Shown here one piece after another: positions 60,858 to 64,000 of a stretch of DNA of 64,000 nucleotides; within the stretch, counting starts at the first letter, position 1, and each line of letters starts with the position of its first letter. Origin of the DNA: Clostridiales bacterium (lineage in GTDB: Bacteria; Bacillota; Clostridia; Peptostreptococcales; Anaerovoracaceae). A program made the position numbers and the translations under genes. Location of the stretch: the NCBI GenBank assembly GCA_009911365.1, contig QXXF01000009.1, forward strand, positions 1-64,000, in the 5' to 3' direction. The notes below the pieces were generated by a model that saw nothing but the letters and a program-made list of their open reading frames with translations, was not told where the DNA came from and did not search any database.

Positions 60858-61178
60858 CTATTGGAACGGAAGCTCCACCGGCTCTTCCATCTCCCTTTTC
60901 CACTCCGCATATTCCTCGTCGGTGACTTCCGCCGCCCCGGTGCAGACCGGGCATTCCTGCCCCATCTCCCTGTCCGACGGTGCCTCCGCCCCAGGCTCAT
61001 ACTGGTTCGGCTCCTCCCACTGCCTCCGGGCCTTTTCATTTGCCTGCCGGATCGCCGTTTCCTCATCGGGGGCCTGCTCCATGTCGTTCCACCATTCCGG
61101 CTCGCAGGGCCAGCCTTCCGCATTAAAATCCGTACCCGGAACCACCAGCCATACTTTATACCATTTCATCCCTGCCAT
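60858..61178 (-). CDS. Small acidic phage protein of unknown function
   Basis: The 106 aa product (MAGMKWYKVWLVVPGTDFNA start) is rich in Trp, Glu and Pro. It has a CPVC pair near residue 83 and a charged tail (DEEYAEWKREMEEPVELPF). Start at 61178 because AAGGAGG lies 7 bases upstream. It follows 61289-61657 in the same unit. No domain recognised. Confidence 0.6.
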   Translation of the reverse strand: MAGMKWYKVWLVVPGTDFNAEGWPCEPEWWNDMEQAPDEETAIRQANEKARRQWEEPNQYEPGAEAPSDREMGQECPVCTGAAEVTDEEYAEWKREMEEPVELPFQ

Positions 61179-61288
61179 AAAAAATCCTCCTTCGCCCCGC
61201 ACTGCCCTGCGGATGTATTTTTTGCCTTCCCGTTTTTTCCGGGGCTTCCGGCCTGCCGGTTTTCCTTCCCGGCAGGCCGCCCCGTGCC

Positions 61289-61657
61289 TTACGCTTCTTC
61301 CGCCGCCATCCGGATCGCCGGGATGACCGCCCGCTCCTGGGTCTGGAAGTCCGTGTAGTTCGCCTTCACTTCGGTCAGCCCCGCCATCTGGAAGCCGTGC
61401 TTTGCAAATTCCGCAAGCGTCGGGATCAGGCTGGAAAAGGTACTGCTGATGGTGAACTCGGTGATGCCGTTCTCCTTCAGCGTCTCCGCGATCTCCCCGA
61501 CCTCGTTGTCCCAGATGACCTCGCCGAAGTCTATCCTGTCGTTGCCCACCGTGATGCTGTTACGGTATGCCCAGAACAGTGTCGGGTTTATCCCCCAATC
61601 CTTAAGGCTTGCCGCCTTCTCCGCGATGGCCTTTTCAAAAAGTTCGATTCTCTTCAT
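61289..61657 (-). CDS. Phage protein of unknown function (repeat D unit)
   Basis: The 122 aa product (MKRIELFEKAIAEKAASLKD, then GINPTLFWAYRNSITVGNDR and ITEFTISSTFSSLIPTLAEF) is alpha/beta and acidic. GGAGG lies 8 bases before the ATG. Its C-terminal FQTQERAVIPAIRMA motif looks conserved in type, but I know no function. Related proteins are common in Clostridia phages and conjugative elements, so a general takeover or anti-defence role is possible (inference). Confidence 0.65.
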   Translation of the reverse strand: MKRIELFEKAIAEKAASLKDWGINPTLFWAYRNSITVGNDRIDFGEVIWDNEVGEIAETLKENGITEFTISSTFSSLIPTLAEFAKHGFQMAGLTEVKANYTDFQTQERAVIPAIRMAAEEA

Positions 61658-61685
61658 GGTGTGTACCTCCGTTTTGTTTTTTTGT

Positions 61686-61760
61686 TTTCCCTTTCGGTAG
61701 TACACATATTCGCTCTGATTGCGGATAATAGCAAGTCAATTCCGGGCATAAACTGTACAA
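61686..61760 (-). promoter_or_regulatory. Phage repeat element D
   Basis: TTGCTA (61729-61734), 17 bases, GAATAT (61706-61711), leader GTGTACTACCGAAAGGGAAA. The unit 61289-61657 plus 60858-61178 follows. Confidence 0.65.
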
Positions 61761-61785
61761 ATATCTGCGCCGGGAATTGTGTAGT

Positions 61786-61986
61786 TTATGGCGCCTGATC
61801 CCCGCCAACCTCCCTGCGGATCATGTGTTTGGAATGCTGCCGTTCCGATTTCTTGAACGGCCGCTTGTAGCGCCTCCGCCTCTGCCCGCGCCTTTTCCCG
61901 GACGCGGGCATGGCGATCCCGGTGTGCATCTCATCCCCGTACTGGTGATCCTCGATCCACCGGAGGTTCCTGCCATATGCCTTCAT
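61786..61986 (-). CDS. Small basic phage protein, last gene of the amidoligase unit
   Basis: The 66 aa product (MKAYGRNLRWIEDHQYGDEM, then GKRRGQRRRRYKRPFKKSER) is highly basic in its second half and is a paralogue of 58370-58534. Its ATG overlaps the stop of the zinc-ribbon gene by ATGA, so translation is coupled. Nucleic-acid binding is plausible but not shown. Confidence 0.62.
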   Translation of the reverse strand: MKAYGRNLRWIEDHQYGDEMHTGIAMPASGKRRGQRRRRYKRPFKKSERQHSKHMIRREVGGDQAP

Positions 61987-62195
61987 CCTTCGCTGCCCCC
62001 TTCCGCGCATCTGTGGATGGCTGCAAGGATGGCATCCTGCTCCTTTTCATCCACACCGATGCTCTCCAGCGCCTCCCTGGTGCCGCAGTCCGGGCAGAGC
62101 TGCGTCCTGCCATCCGCCCGTGAGACTGCCGGCCTGCCGTGGTAAGCCTGCCCGCACTTGGGGCATACCCTCTTTTTCCTGTCCGTGTGTTTCAT
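61983..62195 (-). CDS. Phage zinc-ribbon protein
   Basis: The 70 aa product has two CxxC knuckles (RVCPKCGQAYHGRP and QLCPDCGTREAL) that form one zinc ribbon, followed by an acidic helix (GVDEKEQDAILAAIHRC). It overlaps the genes on both sides by ATGA. Position after an amidoligase and a gamma-glutamylcyclotransferase suggests an adaptor or regulator for that unit. Confidence 0.72.
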   Translation of the reverse strand: MKHTDRKKRVCPKCGQAYHGRPAVSRADGRTQLCPDCGTREALESIGVDEKEQDAILAAIHRCAEGGSEG

Positions 62196-62863
62196 TCCTC
62201 ATCCACCTCCTTTCCGAGCGCCGCCTCCCTGCTGCGGAACATCCGCCCCGCGGACGCGCGGCATCTGCTCCCTTTCCTGTTCTCCAGGCAGAAATACCTC
62301 CCGTCAAACCCCCGCACGGTGTATGCGCCGGTGCAGCCGTTCTCCCGGTTCGTCACCAGGAAGCAGGCGTCCCCCGCATTCCACCCGTCCGGAAATTCCC
62401 GCGCCTCCCCCGCCGCGCTGTCGGCATACGCCCGTTCCAGGAACGCCTCGTCAAAACCGAAGCTCCGGTAGCCCTGTCTGCAGGTCTCCATGTAGGATCG
62501 GCTCGGCAGCCCCAGCGGGCGGTCCTCATGCATGATGTAGACGAAAACCTTCCGCAGCCGCACCTTCCCGGTCCGGATGCCTTTAAGCGGCAGCTCCATC
62601 TCTTTTTTGTAGTAGAAAGTGGGGAAGCCCTCATAGCGGTCCAGGGCCGCCTCGTTCTCCGCGCTCACCTCCCAGGCCGCCACAGGGACGCTCGCGCCCT
62701 CCTGCGGCTCGATGGTGAGGTAGGAGCCGGTCCTGCTGCCTTTGAACAGCAGCCGGTAGCCCTCAATCACCGAAGTGCCGATGATCCTCGCCCCAGGGCA
62801 GCGCATCCGCATCTGGGGGATGTTTAAGTTGGAGCCGTATGCGATGTAATATCTTTTTTCCAT
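62192..62863 (-). CDS. Gamma-glutamylcyclotransferase-like (GGCT/AIG2) protein
   Basis: The 223 aa product has the family signature YYIAYGSNLNIPQMRMRCPG at the N terminus, and LTIEPQEGASVPVAAWEVS. The catalytic Glu region AALDRYEGFPTFYYKKEMEL follows. The C-terminal 80 residues are an extra helical and beta extension. GGCT-fold enzymes release gamma-linked glutamyl or similar amides. In phages they travel with amidoligases, as here, which implies a peptide or cell-wall amide modification and removal pair. Confidence 0.88.
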   Translation of the reverse strand: MEKRYYIAYGSNLNIPQMRMRCPGARIIGTSVIEGYRLLFKGSRTGSYLTIEPQEGASVPVAAWEVSAENEAALDRYEGFPTFYYKKEMELPLKGIRTGKVRLRKVFVYIMHEDRPLGLPSRSYMETCRQGYRSFGFDEAFLERAYADSAAGEAREFPDGWNAGDACFLVTNRENGCTGAYTVRGFDGRYFCLENRKGSRCRASAGRMFRSREAALGKEVDEE

Positions 62864-62959
62864 TGTGTCTTCCTTCCTTTCCGAAGGGCCTACCCTTCTA
62901 CTGCCTTAAGGCCGCTTTTTGCGGCTTGGGTAAGGCGGCAGGAGGCTGGGTCCTGCGGT

Positions 62960-63901
62960 TTATCTCCCGTTTCGGAAGGATGCGTCCCCGCTTAAGCGGC
63001 GGGTGAGGACCTCCCTCGCGGTCTTGAATTCGTCCCCGATGAAGCCGAGCCGGAGGAGCCAGGTCCTCATGGCGTATTTGGGGTTCTCATGCTGCTGCGG
63101 CTTCGGGCTTGCGCTCTTCACTTCCTTCGCCATCTGGCTGAGCAGGAGGCAGAACTGGATGTACCCCTTGAGCTGCCCTGCGTGGAGGCCGTTGCGCTTC
63201 CCGTCTGCCGGGGCATCGAACTGGAAGAGCCGGAACTCGACTGTGGCCTTCGTGAAGGTCGCATGGTAGTTGAGCATATGGTACCGGCTGTCGTTGTAGT
63301 GGGCGCTGCGGTTGTAGCCCGCGCCGTGGCTTGCGTACCAGATGTCCGCGAGCTGCGCCATGGTCTGCGGCTTCTTTTTGTTGAGCTGCTCCAGGAAGCG
63401 CGGGTCAACCGTGCGGCAGTAGCGGCTCATCCTGCCCCGGTCAAGGTCGAGTGCTTCCGCGATCAGGCCCTCATGGCCCGCCATGATGTTGGCGAGGTTT
63501 CTCAGGCTCTGCGGCGTGTGGCCTTTTGCCCCGATGTGGATGTGTACCCCGCAGCCCCTCCCCGCGTCGCTCTTCGCGCCGGCGTGCCGGAGCTGCCGGA
63601 CAAGTTCCTGCAGGGTTTCAATGTCCGCGTAGGTGAGGACCGGCGTCACCAGCTCGCATTTTTCGCTGTCCGGCCCCGCGATGCTGACGTCCCTCTGGAA
63701 TTTCCATTCCCTGCCGTCGGCGTCCCAGGCGCTCCAGGTGCAGTAGCCGTTCCGACCTGCTGTGTCTTTGTACCGCCCTGTTCCGAAAAAGTCTGCCGCG
63801 GCCTTCGCCGCTCTGCTCCTCGTGATGCCGTTCATCTCTATCTCCACCCCGATGGTCTGTTTCTTTGCTTCCGCTATCTGCCTTGCCATTTTTTCGTTCA
63901 T
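62960..63901 (-). CDS. Phage amidoligase (ATP-grasp-related COOH-NH2 ligase)
   Basis: The product is 313 aa from the ATG at 63901 (CGGAGG 8 bases upstream). It contains QTIGVEIEMNGITRSRAAKA, VSIAGPDSEKCELVTPVLTY, GCGVHIHIGAKGHTPQSLRN and FTKATVEFRLFQFDAPADGK. These Glu- and His-containing motifs mark the glutamine-synthetase-like amidoligase family. Such enzymes form amide bonds on peptides or proteins. It heads the cargo unit with GGCT and zinc-ribbon genes under repeat E. Confidence 0.88.
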   Translation of the reverse strand: MNEKMARQIAEAKKQTIGVEIEMNGITRSRAAKAAADFFGTGRYKDTAGRNGYCTWSAWDADGREWKFQRDVSIAGPDSEKCELVTPVLTYADIETLQELVRQLRHAGAKSDAGRGCGVHIHIGAKGHTPQSLRNLANIMAGHEGLIAEALDLDRGRMSRYCRTVDPRFLEQLNKKKPQTMAQLADIWYASHGAGYNRSAHYNDSRYHMLNYHATFTKATVEFRLFQFDAPADGKRNGLHAGQLKGYIQFCLLLSQMAKEVKSASPKPQQHENPKYAMRTWLLRLGFIGDEFKTAREVLTRRLSGDASFRNGR

Positions 63902-63925
63902 CCCTTTTACCTCCGTTTTGTGTGT

Positions 63926-64000
63926 TTTCCCTTTCGGTAGTACACATATTCGCTCTAAAAGGGGATAATAGCAAGTCAATTACTGGCATAAAGTACACAA
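63926..64000 (-). promoter_or_regulatory. Phage repeat element E (reaches window edge)
   Basis: TTGCTA (63969-63974), 17 bases, GAATAT (63946-63951), leader GTGTACTACCGAAAGGGAAA. It precedes the amidoligase gene. Confidence 0.65.

Larger units (their letters stand above)
39143..64000 (-). mobile_element. Siphovirus-type prophage (left part; right end outside window)
   Basis: From a terminator at 39143 to the window end nearly every gene is phage-derived, on the minus strand and clearly GC-richer than the DNA before it. Order in the direction of transcription: cargo genes, terminase, portal, protease, capsid, connectors, tail, lysis, recombinases. Portal, ClpP-type protease and HK97 capsid followed by a long tape measure indicate a non-contractile long tail. 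The left attachment site should lie near 39.1 kb, but its partner is not in view. Confidence 0.9.

Noticed and set aside
58251-63951. Conserved leader peptide MCTTEREN as the conserved feature of the repeats
   Set aside because: The peptide is in frame with the next gene in copies A and C but out of frame in D and E, so peptide-level selection is not supported.
58251-64000. CRISPR array formed by the repeated phage elements
   Set aside because: The copies are hundreds to thousands of bases apart, imperfect, each followed by a gene, and there are no cas genes.

Overview
The window looks like chromosomal DNA of an anaerobic Bacillota bacterium of class Clostridia. The signs are strong AGGAGG-type ribosome sites, a TyrR-like sigma-54 activator, a TRAP carrier and SSS symporter, an NADH-type iron-sulfur diaphorase module, DegV and DapA family proteins, and a Clostridia-type siphophage. 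Amino-acid fermentation is a reasonable guess for the lifestyle. No rRNA or complete tRNA gene is visible, so I do not name a genus.

Region 1 (1-12.6 kb) is metabolic. It holds the 5' end of a class III aminotransferase gene, a PAS/AAA+/HTH sigma-54 activator, and a saccharopine-dehydrogenase-like enzyme with a consensus -24/-12 promoter and a palindrome upstream. Next comes a decayed operon (DapA family, 2-hydroxyacid dehydrogenase, DctM), each gene cut by deletion. An iron-sulfur/flavin electron-transfer operon follows (QueG-like protein, NuoE-NuoF fusion with a one-base frameshift, HoxU-like subunit). The region ends with a sodium:solute symporter flanked by two very small membrane proteins and driven by a second sigma-54 promoter.

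Region 2 (12.9-27.5 kb) is signalling plus decay. It has a cytosolic PAS-rich hybrid kinase, two broken secreted Ig-like protein genes, an IS110-family element with a structured non-coding flank, and a three-gene phosphorelay cluster. That cluster is a free receiver, a kinase-receiver-Hpt protein, and a kinase-receiver protein that carries a complete DegV domain at its C terminus. A membrane-anchored protein gene frameshifted in an 8-bp tandem repeat follows.

Region 3 (27.5-39.1 kb) is an accessory island. Two tRNA-Lys-like 3' ends in the same orientation bracket an IS3/integrase chimera. Next are toxin-antitoxin genes and PIN-toxin fragments with a duplicated promoter/terminator element. Then comes an AT-rich defence-like operon: XRE regulator, two membrane-associated unknowns, a 5'-truncated MmeI-like DNA methyltransferase, and a large SIR2 protein interrupted at an A8 run.

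Region 4 (39.15 kb to the end) is a markedly GC-richer prophage, nearly all on the minus strand. Read in the direction of transcription it runs: amidoligase/gamma-glutamylcyclotransferase cargo, small unknown genes, large terminase, portal, ClpP-like protease, capsid, connectors, tail (with a -1 frameshift signal in the tail chaperone), holin, bifunctional endolysin, zinc-finger and SHOCT-like proteins, and two tandem large serine recombinases. A SymE-like gene sits on the opposite strand inside the late operon. A conserved element with an invariant 17-base spacer occurs before each transcription unit and looks like a repeated phage promoter/leader. The most notable items are the kinase-DegV fusion, the repeated phage element, the SIR2/methyltransferase island, the paired sigma-54 promoters, and the symporter micro-proteins. 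Several one-base frameshifts lie in A runs; some could be sequencing errors.
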